Assembly (NCBI GenBank): GCA_009731375.1
Contig: BJOX01000237.1
Span: forward strand, 256,955-286,430
Reading direction: 5' to 3'
Source of the DNA: Paulinella micropora
Lineage: Eukaryota > Cercozoa > Imbricatea > Euglyphida
DNA: 29,476 nt
Each line of letters opens with the position of its first letter. Positions within the stretch are counted from its first letter, which is position 1. Shown here piece after piece: positions 18,940 to 29,445 of this stretch. Below the pieces are notes generated by a model, which saw nothing but the letters and a program-made list of their open reading frames with translations, was not told where the DNA came from and searched no databases. Both the position numbers and the translations under genes were made by a program.

Positions 18940-18962
18940 GTGCGGCACTGTGCGTGCCGCAC
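18940..18962. other. 9-bp perfect inverted repeat
   Basis: GTGCGGCAC and GTGCCGCAC are perfect reverse complements separated by five bases. They lie just after a TTGTTGCAG acceptor-like site and 18 bases before the ATG of the transposase-like gene, so an RNA hairpin could sit in its 5' leader. Confidence 0.6.
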
Positions 18963-21048
18963 ATTTGCGTCGATATAAAAATGCCTACGCCTAGAATTCC
19001 TGAATATCGAGGCAGCTGTGCGGCATGCAAAAAAGCTTGGGAATACGTGATAAATTCTACAAGGTCAAAGAATGGATGTGCATTGCCTACTTCCGCAGCC
19101 CATTTATGGAAAGAGCTGGGATTGGTGCCACATATTTCTGAAAGAAATAGTTAACTCTGTAAGCCATGCATTGACCGAATTCCATGGACTTGTTGCACAA
19201 CAGGCATATGGTAACAAATCTTATTGCAAGGTACGCGGGACCTATGCCAACGATTATACCAACAAATCCGAGGCTTGCAGCACATGCTTGAGGACCATAA
19301 GCAGATTTCCAATGCCAAGGATGCTGAGATTCTCACCTTGCAAAGTTCTGTTAGGATGCTGAAATCACAATTGGAAGCATCACTCGCAAAGCAGAAGGAT
19401 TATCAGGAGACGAGTGAGTGCTGGAGGAAAAGGCATGCTGCAATCAAAAGCCGAAATGAGAAGAAGCGATCGGAAAGTAAGCCAGGTGACCACGACCGAA
19501 AGCAACCTATCTGTACATATGACCACGAGGCTACGATCTCTGCTTTGAAAAAAGATGTCAGCAAGCTCAAAGAGGCACTTAAGGAAGCAAAAACAGCAAT
19601 CAAGCAGTTGGAACTTGAAAAGCATGAAACACAATTCCCTTCTCAGTCTCCAGAGGAGCCTCTCTATCAGGAATCGCAAGATGAGTGTGATACAGAGGTC
19701 TCAACGGGAAAGGTAAGTGTTGACAAGAACCAAGTGGCTGAGAAGTGCGGAGCTTATTCTCCTGAGTTCGTGCGCATGACGTGGGGTTTGCTTGCCTTAG
19801 ACATTGCTACCAAACGCGTGCCTGAGGTCCTTGAGCTTATTATGGAGTACAGCGTCCGAGAGGATAGTATGCACGTGATTCCATCGATTCGAACTATCAT
19901 TCGCTGGCATCTAGCGCTAGGTCTGTCTGTAAGCCAGCTGCAGGCGGGCTATGAGATTGCGCAAAGTGAATCATGCACACTGCACAGCGACGGCACAAGC
20001 AAGAGGCTCGTAAAGTACTACACAGCTCCAGTGGCCTGTACACGACCTGATGGCTCAGAGGCTCTTGTTCTTCCTGGCGCTGTCTATACGCAGCCATCTG
20101 GAACAGCTGAAGATACAGCAAACGGAATCAAGGCTGCTATAGAAAGGGTAGCAGCTGAATACAAGGCAGCCAGAGCTTTCAAATGTGGATCGGATCGTCT
20201 AAAAAACTTGCTTGTTGGCACCGAGCTGGGAAAGCTTTTGACGAAGGCCACGTGCTACATGTCTGACAACGAAGCCAGTGCACAAGCTACCGGCAAGATA
20301 TTCATCGAAGTCCAAAAGGCTGTTGCCAGCGAGTATGCACTTCCCGAGACAGAACGCATCGCCATCACATGTGCTACACATTCAATGTGTCTTGGAGGCG
20401 AGAGTGTGGCAACTGCTGTAAGCGATGGGATCAAAGCCCAAATCGGTGACAAACCGGACTGGAATGAGATGATTAACCAGGCAGATGCGGTTCAAAAAAT
20501 TACACTTCGCGAATTCGCAAAATTCTTTTCTGCGACCGAAAAACTCTGGCCCTTCGGACATCAAAAGAAGCACAAAGTCTGGTATACCGAACAAGATGAC
20601 AACCAGGACAAGAAATTACGTAGGTACGTGTGCTCCATGATTTTCTTTAGGCTTACATATAGTATTTCATGACGCATAGGAAATCGCTATCACATATATT
20701 TCCAGGTGACGCTACCGTTTTTTGCGATGAGGGAATCCTACCTCCTTTACCTCGGGTAAGATATAATTACTGTGTCTTGTCCTAATTTTTGTCCATGCAG
20801 AGTTTTAAGTGTGATTAACATTGATTGTATTATCGTGATTGTGTTACAGGCAGCTGAAAGAAGATGACGTTGCAGGGAAGCTTGCATGCAAGCTCAGTGC
20901 ATACATCGAGAGCGCAGAACTTCTGATCGGATTGCAAATTCATGCAAGATTTTTTGTCTACATTTTTGAGCCTCATCGGGTGGTAAACATCTCCACCCCT
21001 CCACTGCCTCTTCCTCTTCTCCTACTCCTCTTATCCTCCTTCATTTCT

Positions 21049-21250
<202 letters not shown>

Positions 21251-21489
21251 GGCACCGCGATAGCCCAGTGGTTAAGGTCTACCATCTGGGACCTGTCGCC
21301 AGTTCGATTCCCGTCGGTGCCAGTATTTTCAAAGGATATTTTCTTTGAAAGTAGTGGTCTGTCTGGAAGGCTTGGAGCTGCCTTGCGGGGGTGTCAGTAG
21401 AGCCTATCGTCAAATCTTCGTACTCCCCTCGCGGGTGAGACGATGGAGGCACATGTGCAGAAATGCATTCGCCATTGACTGAGAAGCAC
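21251..21489 (+). mobile_element. tRNA-derived SINE-like element, longest copy
   Basis: The first 71 bases (21251-21321) are tRNA-like. A perfect 7-bp acceptor stem pairs GGCACCG with CGGTGCC, with an A-box-like TAGCCCAGTGGTTAAGG and a B-box-like AGTTCGATTCCC. The D and T stems are imperfect, so this is an RNA polymerase III promoter head and not a working tRNA. A ~168-base body follows, with an internal hairpin (TTTCAAAGGATATTTTCTTTGAAA), and it ends GAGAAGCAC plus an (ATT)n tail. At least three other copies or fragments lie in this window. Confidence 0.82.
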
Positions 21490-21534
<45 letters not shown>

Positions 21535-21602
21535 CATTATTATTATTATTAATGGAGGCACATGTCCAGGATCTGGATCTGATGCTATAGTCTGAGGAAG
21601 CC

Positions 21603-21660
<58 letters not shown>
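21490..21660. repeat. (ATT)n tails flanking a SINE 3' fragment
   Basis: Two ATT arrays (21490-21551 and about 21603-21660) enclose 21552-21602. That segment begins TGGAGGCACATGTCCAG and ends GAGGAAGCC before ATT, matching the start and end of the SINE's last 60 bases, with a diverged middle. Confidence 0.7.
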
Positions 21661-22105
21661 GATGTTGCTATCAAGTATCGTGGATATGATATGGCTCTCA
21701 ATGGCATTGTAAATTTTGAAAGTAGGCGGCTAAAGCTGTGGGCTGGCATGTTCTGGACGCGATCCCTTTTCTCAAGAAAATCCACTCAACTTTGCAAGAG
21801 TGGGTGGCAACAGGCTTTCCCCCCCAAGAGACGCAGTCTACATATTCTTCTACTAGAATCTCTCCCTCCCCTCTCCCCCCAACCCCCACGCCCTTTTTTC
21901 TTTCTGTAATGACATTGCATGTGTGTGTGTGTTTACATGCATCATTATATGTGTACATGTGCACGTGTGCATGGTGTAGTTGTATGTATGTATTTATGCA
22001 TGTATGTATGTATGTATGTATGCATGTATATTTCATCATGGCATCATCACCAGCACGGCCACCACTACCATCGGTATCATCATCATCACCACCACCACCA
22101 CCACC
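21661..22105. other. Unique intron segment with a short TATG tract
   Basis: Intronic sequence of the transposase-like gene. It includes a CT-rich stretch near 21,860 and a TATG tract at about 21985-22030. No gene or element was recognised. Confidence 0.5.
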
Positions 22106-22108
22106 ACC

Positions 22109-22188
<80 letters not shown>

Positions 22189-22258
22189 AAGCATCTACTA
22201 CTACTACTATTACTACTACTACTACTGCTACCATCACCACCACCACGCACCACCACTA

Positions 22259-22313
<55 letters not shown>

Positions 22314-22318
22314 GTAGT
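22106..22318. repeat. (CTA)n followed by inverted (TAG)n
   Basis: About 145 bases rich in ACT/CTA are followed immediately by about 60 bases of AGT/TAG, the reverse complement, so the intron RNA can fold into a long hairpin. ATT/AAT repeats follow. Confidence 0.9.
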
Positions 22319-22369
22319 AGTATTTAATAATAATAATTAATAATAATAATAATAATACTATTTACTATA

Positions 22370-22857
22370 TCTGAGGCGTACTGATGCAGCTAATGGCATA
22401 TCCTCAACGGACATAAGCGTCCAATACCCTTGTTCGAGGTCCTCCACCCCCCCGTGTCAGTCTCTCGCCTGATGATCGGGGCCACCGATGGAGCTCCTGA
22501 GGGCAAGACTGCACTAAGCCGAGGTTATTCCGCAGTCCCAGCAACCTCTTGCAAGACGTCACCGAATGTGCAAGTGCATACACCAAGCGCGGTTGCTAGA
22601 GCTGCCTCGAAACCCCACCCATAACAATCTGGTGTCTGCTGGGTCCTGGGCTATCAACCAGCATATGCGGAGTTTAAGATCTTTTACGCGCGCAACGACC
22701 CTCCTCCCCAGCATCTACCACCAAAGGGTTATGAGTTGGCGTCACAGTTTAACGCCTTGAGGCCATTGGGCTTGAACTCTGTTTAGCAAGTGTGACTAGG
22801 TTTTTTCATCGGGATTTCCCTCAAATATGTCACAGTCAACACTCCAAGGCAGATTTA
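22370..22857. other. ~490-bp non-repeat island flanked by AAT arrays
   Basis: Unique, fairly GC-balanced sequence is bounded on both sides by AAT repeats (22325-22365 and 22858-22920). ATT-type tails mark the 3' ends of the SINE here, so this may be another retroelement read on the minus strand. No protein motif was recognised. Confidence 0.4.
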
Positions 22858-22868
22858 CAATAATAATA

Positions 22869-22919
<51 letters not shown>

Positions 22920-22920
22920 G

Positions 22921-23104
22921 TGCTTCCGAATGCATTTCTGCACATGTGCCTCCATCGTCTCACCCGCGAGGGGAGTACGAAGATTTGACGATAGGCTCTA
23001 CTGACACCCCCGCAAGGCAGCTCCAAGCCTTCCAGACAGACCACTACTTTCAAAGAAAATATCCTTTGAAAATACTGGCACCGACGGGAATCGAACTGGC
23101 GACA
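22921..23104 (-). mobile_element. SINE-like element, inverted near-identical copy
   Basis: The reverse complement matches 21295-21470 base for base as far as I can align by eye, then lacks about 12 bases near the 3' end. It is truncated inside the tRNA-like head just before the B box and keeps the (ATT)n tail. Together with the copy at 21251-21489 it forms an inverted pair in one intron. Confidence 0.82.
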
Positions 23105-24848
23105 AATAATAATAATAATAATAATACCAAAAAATTCTTTTGTTGTTGTTGTTGTTGTTGCTGTTGTTTGTGTCCTTGTGTAGTGAAAAGATTTTTGATG
23201 GCTTCCCAGTGATTATGGAGCACGTACAGAAGTATAGAGAAGTACACCAAGCTGAGATAAAGCTCATGGAGGATCATCCGTTTGACCCTGCCATGCAGAC
23301 GCTGCGGAGCAACCTCGAACGCAAGGCATGCTGGCAAAGTTTGAAAAACATTTTGGGTGTTTCTGGGATGGCGGTCGCCTAGACCCCGATACGATGCCGC
23401 AGGAAGTTAAGGACATTTTAGGCAAGACGACGCAAACCAACGACAATTCAGAATCAACGTTTGGGATCTTGGACAGACATATGCATGATCGCAATGACGC
23501 CAAACTCCCCACTCTATCTGCAGCGACTGCAATTTCGTTTCCTAGACCGTTGAACTGGCTCAAATTCCTCGATGAAATCTTGGACGACAACAATGCCACG
23601 ACTAATACCATTGTCATGTTCGCTGTTAGTCGGGCACAGAAACTCGAGAAAGAACTTTTGCAAAAGTTTGAAGCAGATCAAAAAGCGGTCGAGAAGCGTG
23701 CAAGAGAAATCAGAGAGAAGAAACGCGAAGCGCGTGACAGCAAAGCCGTCCAAACATGTCTGCTGCAAGCAGCAGCTGAAAGCGGTGAACTGTGCAAGTC
23801 CAGCGGTGAGTTACAGGAAGGTATGAGCAAGCACAGCAACAAGACAGCACAGCGCAAATTCCTCATGACACAGAAGAGGCTTGCCGTAGCCATGGGCGTC
23901 AAAGCAAAAGATCTACCGTCAGGCACACAAGACAGAAAGCATCTTGACGTGCAAGACTTTTTGTCCAGGCTAGGGGCTGCTTTTGACAGTATCGACTGGA
24001 AAAGTTTGCAAAAAGTGGATCCCTTTGCTTTGCCCACAGGACCGCAATTTAGAGATAGCAAGCAAGACCTAGAAGCTCTTCGCGTATCTGTATCCAAAAA
24101 TCAATCTTTAGATGCGAGAAAAACAGAGCTCGTTGCGCGCGCCACCAAAGCCGCTGCCGAAGCCCAATAGCAATCTTCAGCATCAGAGGCAGCAAAAACT
24201 CAAAGAAAGAAAGCCAACTCAAAGCCTCAAGCAAAGGGTAGGAAAAGCAACAGGATCAAAAGATCGGATTCAGATTCAGACTCAGAGGAACTGCAGGAAG
24301 ACTTGGGTGCATGTGAAGGTTTTGACAAAGTGAAACTTGGTGAAATAGTTGCGCTCTATAACATCAAATCTCGAGAAGCAACTGAGAACGATGAAGCTTG
24401 GCAGAAGCGTATTCAGGCATTTCCCGCATCCCCGTGGACCTTGGGTGTAGTTATTGCGAAAGACACAAACATTCCTGACGAGGACGGAGACCCATGTCAT
24501 CACCTTAAGCTTCAACTCCTTGGCACAGCCAACAACGATCTTTTGAAAGGCGAATATGGTTTTGCCGAAGAGGAAAGCAAAGGCGAGTGGGTCTATCATG
24601 TGGATATGACTCTCTCGGATGCCACGAAAAAAACCCGCGTAAAAGATCAAGCCTTTTGGTACGACTACGGACGTGAAATATTTCAAGTGGCGATCGACCT
24701 TGCGCAAGGAGAGACAGGAACTATGTTATGGGTAGATCAGAAAGAAGTTGGAAAGGCTTGCAATGACATTTACTTTCCTGTTCGATACAAATGGAAGCAA
24801 ATTTCGGCAAAAGCCAAAACTGGTGCGAAGAGAAAGCGCATGAGTTGA

Positions 24849-25907
24849 TCATGCCACTCGCTGTGCTTGGCTAGCTTTTCCCCCAACTTTTTATGAAGTC
24901 ACCGCGGCTCAACCTTGATGTAGTATTGATCAATATTGTAGTTGTATGGTTTATTTAGATTACGTTTACGATTCTATCGCCTGCTGATTATATGCGGAGA
25001 TATATGATGCTGCAAAAATCTTGAGTTTACCTTCTTTTCTGCTTTTTTTCTGGCTTTCGGTGCCACCGCAGAGATTCCAGCGACGGTTCTTTGACATAGT
25101 ATTATCACTTATAGCTCCAACACGCTCCATAGCGAACGTTTGACACGTCTATCGGTGTCTTCCCGCTTGTACTGTGCCATTTTTGACTTGACTGAAAAAG
25201 TCATATTTTTACTATGTATAGATTCGCTTCATCTGCGTCTTGTAGCAAGTTCCCACGTGCCTGTCTGCTTATTTCATACATATTCCAATGCGCACTGATC
25301 GTGAGCTTCTCAATATGCAGCTTTCTCCTTAATCTCGCTGCTAGGTCAAAAAAGCACGCAACTTTAATATCAAAAATCTTAATTTTTTTACGTAAAACTT
25401 TCACTTAAAATCAGCTGGCATTCAAGTTCCCACAAAAGGCAATATCAACCCGCAATTTCTTCATCTCTCATCTCCCGATCGCCCTGCATCTCCTGAGCTA
25501 TTTCGCTCTCTCAAGCACATCCGTACGGCTGCAATTTAGAACCGGATTTCGGCCGGTCAAAAATCGAAAAAATCTTAAAATTCAAAAATTTCAGTTTTTT
25601 GAAGCTACCGAAGTCAGTTTTCACTCTCTGAAGCTCTAAATTAGCTCTTTCTACTTCTTTTACCACCGGACGGTGAGAGTGGTTTGATAATTTTATTTCA
25701 TTCCCAGAGCATCAATTTTTCTCATGAGGCGCCTCATTGATACCCCCTACTACGTGACAGGCTGAGGCTGAGACTGAGGCTGGGGCTGAGTGGCAGTGAG
25801 GCTGAGTAACCGTGCCAGTATTAATAACTGTGTCAAACTCAGCTGTAGGCATCATGAGTCACCCCCCAACTATGGATTCACAAAAGTGTGATGTCACGTT
25901 TTAAGTC
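24849..25907. other. Intergenic, AT-rich, no gene seen
   Basis: About 1 kb follows the transposase-like gene. No recognisable exon was found. A short GAGGCT/GAGACT repeat lies at about 25761-25805. Confidence 0.5.
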
Positions 25908-26530
25908 CAATCAAGTCTGTTTAAGTCGAATTTTTCAAAATATAAATAAAGCATGCCGGATCATTTAAAACAGCTAAAACACGATGGAAAACATTTAATT
26001 TAATGATATCCAACGTTTTTTCAATTAAAAAAATAATATGAAAGGTGGAAGCTTTACTTGTCCGTACCGGTCCGGGGACCCCCCCCCCCCCGCTACCTAC
26101 CAATGCGACTAAGTGCGGTCTTCCTACCTTGATATTTCATCAAACACAATCAAAACTACTTTAAAAACATCTAATCTAATCATATGAAATGATTTGACAA
26201 GCGAGGAAATGATTTGGGAGGTGGCTGTGCGGGTGGGGTGACCGGTACCGACCACCCCCCCCCCCGCCACCTACCAATGCGACTAAGTGCGGTCTTCCTA
26301 CCTTGGTATTTCATCAAAAACAATCAAAACTACTTTTAAAACATCTAATCTAATCATATGAAATGATTTGACAAGCGAGGAAATGATTTGGGAGGTGGCT
26401 GTGCGGGTGGGGTGACCGGTACCGACCACCCCCCCCCGCCACCTACCAATGCGACTAAGTGCGGTGTTCCTACCTTGGTATTTCATCAAAAACAATCAAA
26501 ACTAGTTTGAAACCATCTGATCTAACAGAT
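25908..26530. repeat. ~173-bp tandem repeat with C-tracts
   Basis: Units start CAATGCGACTAAGTGCGG at 26101, 26275 and 26447, with periods of 174 and 172. The two full units are nearly identical, differing in a few bases and in the C-run length. Each contains GGGTGGGGTGACCGGTACCGACC then C8-C13 then GCCACCTAC. A diverged unit precedes them (about 25925-26100) and a partial, mutated one ends near 26530, about 20 bases from the SAP gene's stop codon. Such satellite-like arrays commonly vary in copy number. Confidence 0.85.
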
Positions 26531-26547
26531 ATTCTGTAATTTCCATA

Positions 26548-27810
26548 TCAATCATCTTTGTTTCCCGAAAATTCAAAGTCTGAATTGCTTGCCAGCGCAT
26601 TCTGCTCCTCCAGCCTGTCTAAGTAGTCGCTTTCTTCGGCCTGGGATTCTACAACTATGTGCTCCCATACACGAGTTGCAAGCGCTTGCTTATTCCCGGA
26701 AGTCGGGAAACCCTTAGCTTGACAATATTTTTTGAGAAGCTCGACAGTCACACCAGGCATCTTGCCAAACTTCTCCTCATTGAGACCCTGACTTACCGCT
26801 TCGGCACATTTAGTCTCAATCTCAAGCACAGTATCCTTTTCAATTCCAATGCTGGCCCATTCTTTCTCCTCCTCACTCGTCATAGCACGCGAGCCAGGAT
26901 ATGTTTTGGGATGCTTGGGTGTGGGCTTGCTGGAATAGATGAGGTGTTTGGGCAACCGGGCACTTTCGGCCGGAGTGAGTTGATCCCTATCCTTCCTTGC
27001 TTGGAACCTTGCACGGGGAACAGACCAAAGGTCCGGACGGATTTCATCAAGAACTCTGATGTTCTTAGCCACCCATGCATGCCCTCGCTTGTCTTCCACA
27101 GGCCCGATACTAGCGGGATAACCAGGCAGCCCATCCTGACCATACTCATGATCAAGCTGTGCTAGAGTTATGCCTAGTAAACGTTCTCTCGCTGCCGGTC
27201 GAATCTCTTGTGCAGTTCCTCGCTTTCTTTTGCGCATGATATAAGCTCTGGCGGTTTTACGGGCGACCTTTCTTCTCTGGATCGGAGCATGGTATCGGAC
27301 ATACAACTTCAAGTCCTCTACTTCCTGCTCCGACAGTTGTGCACCGCTAGAGCTATCGGGAGTTGTGGTGGAAGTCTTAGACGCTGCCTGGCGGCGGAGA
27401 GTCGGAGCAATGGTATTAGCAAAGGTTGGGAAATGAGGGGGTTGTATATGCAGCCCACCAGTTGAAGTCCCAGAGACAACACGCCTCGCTGCGCTGCTGC
27501 TGCTATTACTTCTGCTGCTAGAACTCACACTGCTAGAACTCGCAGTGGTGGATGAGAAAGCGGCGGATAAACCAGTAGTTGATGGCAGATCATAGTGTTT
27601 TCTGAAGCGAGCTAGGGGATCCGGTGCTGGGGAAGATGCGGGAGCTAGAGGGGGACGTAAGCCAGCCGGTACTGGTGCGCTGCCTGCCTCCTCCCTTCGG
27701 TCTTGCATCTTAAATCGTGCTAAAGGATCTAGTTTTTTCTTCAAAGAGAAGCTTTGCAGGCATATAAATGCGGGCGCAAGTCCCAACAACAATGGGAAAG
27801 TGAAACGCAT
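26548..27810 (-). CDS. SAP-domain protein with N-terminal signal-like leader
   Basis: A single-exon, 420-residue frame. An in-frame TAG lies directly before the ATG, which fixes the start unless that TAG is a splice acceptor. Residues 1-25 (MRFTFPLLLGLAPAFICLQS onward) look like a signal peptide with A-x-A-F. Residues 45-160 are Ser/Thr/Pro/Ala-rich and low-complexity. DPLARF occurs twice (28-33 and 64-69). Residues 161-200 are helical and very basic (RRKVARKTARAY, MRKRKR). Residues 350-386 fit the SAP motif (VTVELLKKYCQAKGFPTSG then NKQALATRVWEH), a helix-turn-helix DNA/RNA-binding module. The C-terminus is acidic. A nucleic-acid-binding role is likely. The leader suggests the secretory route or a complex plastid, but it could be a misleading hydrophobic start. 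I do not know the family as a whole. Confidence 0.78.
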   Translation of the reverse strand: MRFTFPLLLGLAPAFICLQSFSLKKKLDPLARFKMQDRREEAGSAPVPAGLRPPLAPASSPAPDPLARFRKHYDLPSTTGLSAAFSSTTASSSSVSSSSRSNSSSSAARRVVSGTSTGGLHIQPPHFPTFANTIAPTLRRQAASKTSTTTPDSSSGAQLSEQEVEDLKLYVRYHAPIQRRKVARKTARAYIMRKRKRGTAQEIRPAARERLLGITLAQLDHEYGQDGLPGYPASIGPVEDKRGHAWVAKNIRVLDEIRPDLWSVPRARFQARKDRDQLTPAESARLPKHLIYSSKPTPKHPKTYPGSRAMTSEEEKEWASIGIEKDTVLEIETKCAEAVSQGLNEEKFGKMPGVTVELLKKYCQAKGFPTSGNKQALATRVWEHIVVESQAEESDYLDRLEEQNALASNSDFEFSGNKDD

Positions 27811-28035
27811 CTAGTAGAGTACCTATGCGTGCATATTTGCATGCATACGTATACATGCGTAACATTGCATACATGTACACATACACTGAAGAAAAAAAAA
27901 TTAGATAGATAGATAGACAGATAGATAGATAGATAGATCGATAGATAGAGAGAGAAAGAGAAAGAGGAAAGAGAGAGATAGATAGAGATAGAAGAGAGAA
28001 AGAGAAGAGAGAAGAAGTGGGGGGGGGGGGGCTGC
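27811..28035. repeat. Upstream region of the SAP gene: (GATA)n, (GA)n, G12
   Basis: About 85 bases of CATA/TGCA-rich leader are followed by GATA tetramers (27901-27945), GA-rich purines and twelve G. This would be the promoter side of the SAP gene. No TATA box is convincing. Confidence 0.7.
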
Positions 28036-29024
28036 GCAGCACAGCTTTTTTTTTAACTAGAAATGAAAAAAACAACGCTTAATAGGCAAATGGGTTATTA
28101 TTCACAGCTAGAGAACAAGTAAATGGAAGTCTGTGCAAGGTTAGAATGATAAAGTAGCATGGAATGATGAGGAGAGCACAGACCAACAATTACGCAGGAA
28201 TTCAGCGGTCAGGTGGTTAACTAAGTCTAAAAAACACAAAAGATTATATAAAAGAAAGAAGAATAGGCAGAAAGTTTTATTATATGATTAGTCAAGTCTG
28301 AGTTACATTTCTAGTACCATCCTGTTCGACGTGCAAGATGTAGGACTGGAAAACAAAAATCTGCGCTGCGCAGGTATGACTTTCACAACTCTAAGAGACA
28401 AAATAGATACAGACATACAAAAATAGTGCTTGTCAGAGCTTGACACATAGGATACCTAACTCTGTGATCAGTAAAGAGGAGCTAACCAGCCTCAGGGGTC
28501 ACGTTTCCACCGGAAGAAACTTGCGCAGCGCAATCTGAACCAAAAAGTTGTGGGACAGTATTTACAGAAAGTAATTCATTACATTGAACAAAAAATTGAC
28601 ACAGACCTTCCTAAACATGTGTTCTATCTCGTGAGAGTACATAAACGCTTTTGTGAGTGTAGCTGGATGAAAACAAATGAAAAGAAAAACCATTTCCTGC
28701 GCAAATTTGGGATTTTTGGTTGTTTTCCTATACATACATTGCAAGGAAAGCAAAAAAAAAGAAACAAACTTATCACAGACTTGTAATATGATGAAATAAA
28801 GGTATGTGATAAAAAAAGCAAGCAAAATGGATCAGAAACAACAGAAGAGAAGAGAGAAGGACATGTAGAAGGCGTCAAGAAAAGATTTTTTTGTGTGCCG
28901 AAAAATACGGTCGTTGCCACTTTTCCTTGCCCGTAACCGGCGCAGGTCACATTCTGCACTGATGGACACGCAAGTAGTGCAGTTGTTTTTGGTTCTTGCA
29001 AGTAGTGGTGCAGTACTTGGTGCA
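28036..29024. other. Unique intergenic sequence
   Basis: About 1 kb with no supported gene. An 11-bp element TGCGCTGCGCA (28362-28372) and its reverse complement TGCGCAGCGCA (28522-28532) lie 149 bases apart, and a related GCTGCGCAGC occurs near 28031. Frames of 78-140 codons here show no motif. Confidence 0.5.
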
Positions 29025-29294
29025 GTTGCGTGCTTAGCTTGCTTGCTTGCGTGCATGCGTGCTTGCTTACTTGTTTGCTTGTTTGCTTGTTTGTTTGTTT
29101 GTTTGCTTGCTTGCTTGCAATTGCTTGCGTGCTTGCTAGCTTGCTTTCGTGCTTGCTTTCGTGCGTGCTTGCTTTCGTGCTTGCTTGCTTGCTTGCTTAC
29201 TTGCTTGCGTGCTTGCTTGCGTGCTTGCCTGCGTGCTTGCTTGCGTGCTTGCAATGCTTGCGTGCTTGCCTGCGTGCTTGCGTGCTTGCTTGCG

Positions 29295-29330
<36 letters not shown>

Positions 29331-29445
29331 ACTTGCTTGCTTGCTTGCTTGCTTGTGTGCTTGGTTGCGTGCTTGCTTGCTTGCTTGCTTGCTTTCTTGT
29401 TTTCTTGTTTTCTTGCTTTCTTGCTTGCTTGCTTGCTTGCGTGCG

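Noticed and set aside
18024-19154. 376-codon frame starting in the TATG array
   Set aside because: Only the part from 18981 is non-repetitive. The upstream Met-Tyr-Val-Cys periodicity comes from tetranucleotides.
21251-21321. Functional tRNA gene
   Set aside because: The acceptor stem and A/B boxes are good, but the D and T stems mismatch, the anticodon arm is poor, and the sequence continues into a repeated body with an ATT tail.
28832-29254. 140-codon minus-strand frame with Ala-Ser-Lys-Gln repeats
   Set aside because: Most of it is translated (TTGC)n, and the remaining 55 codons show no motif.
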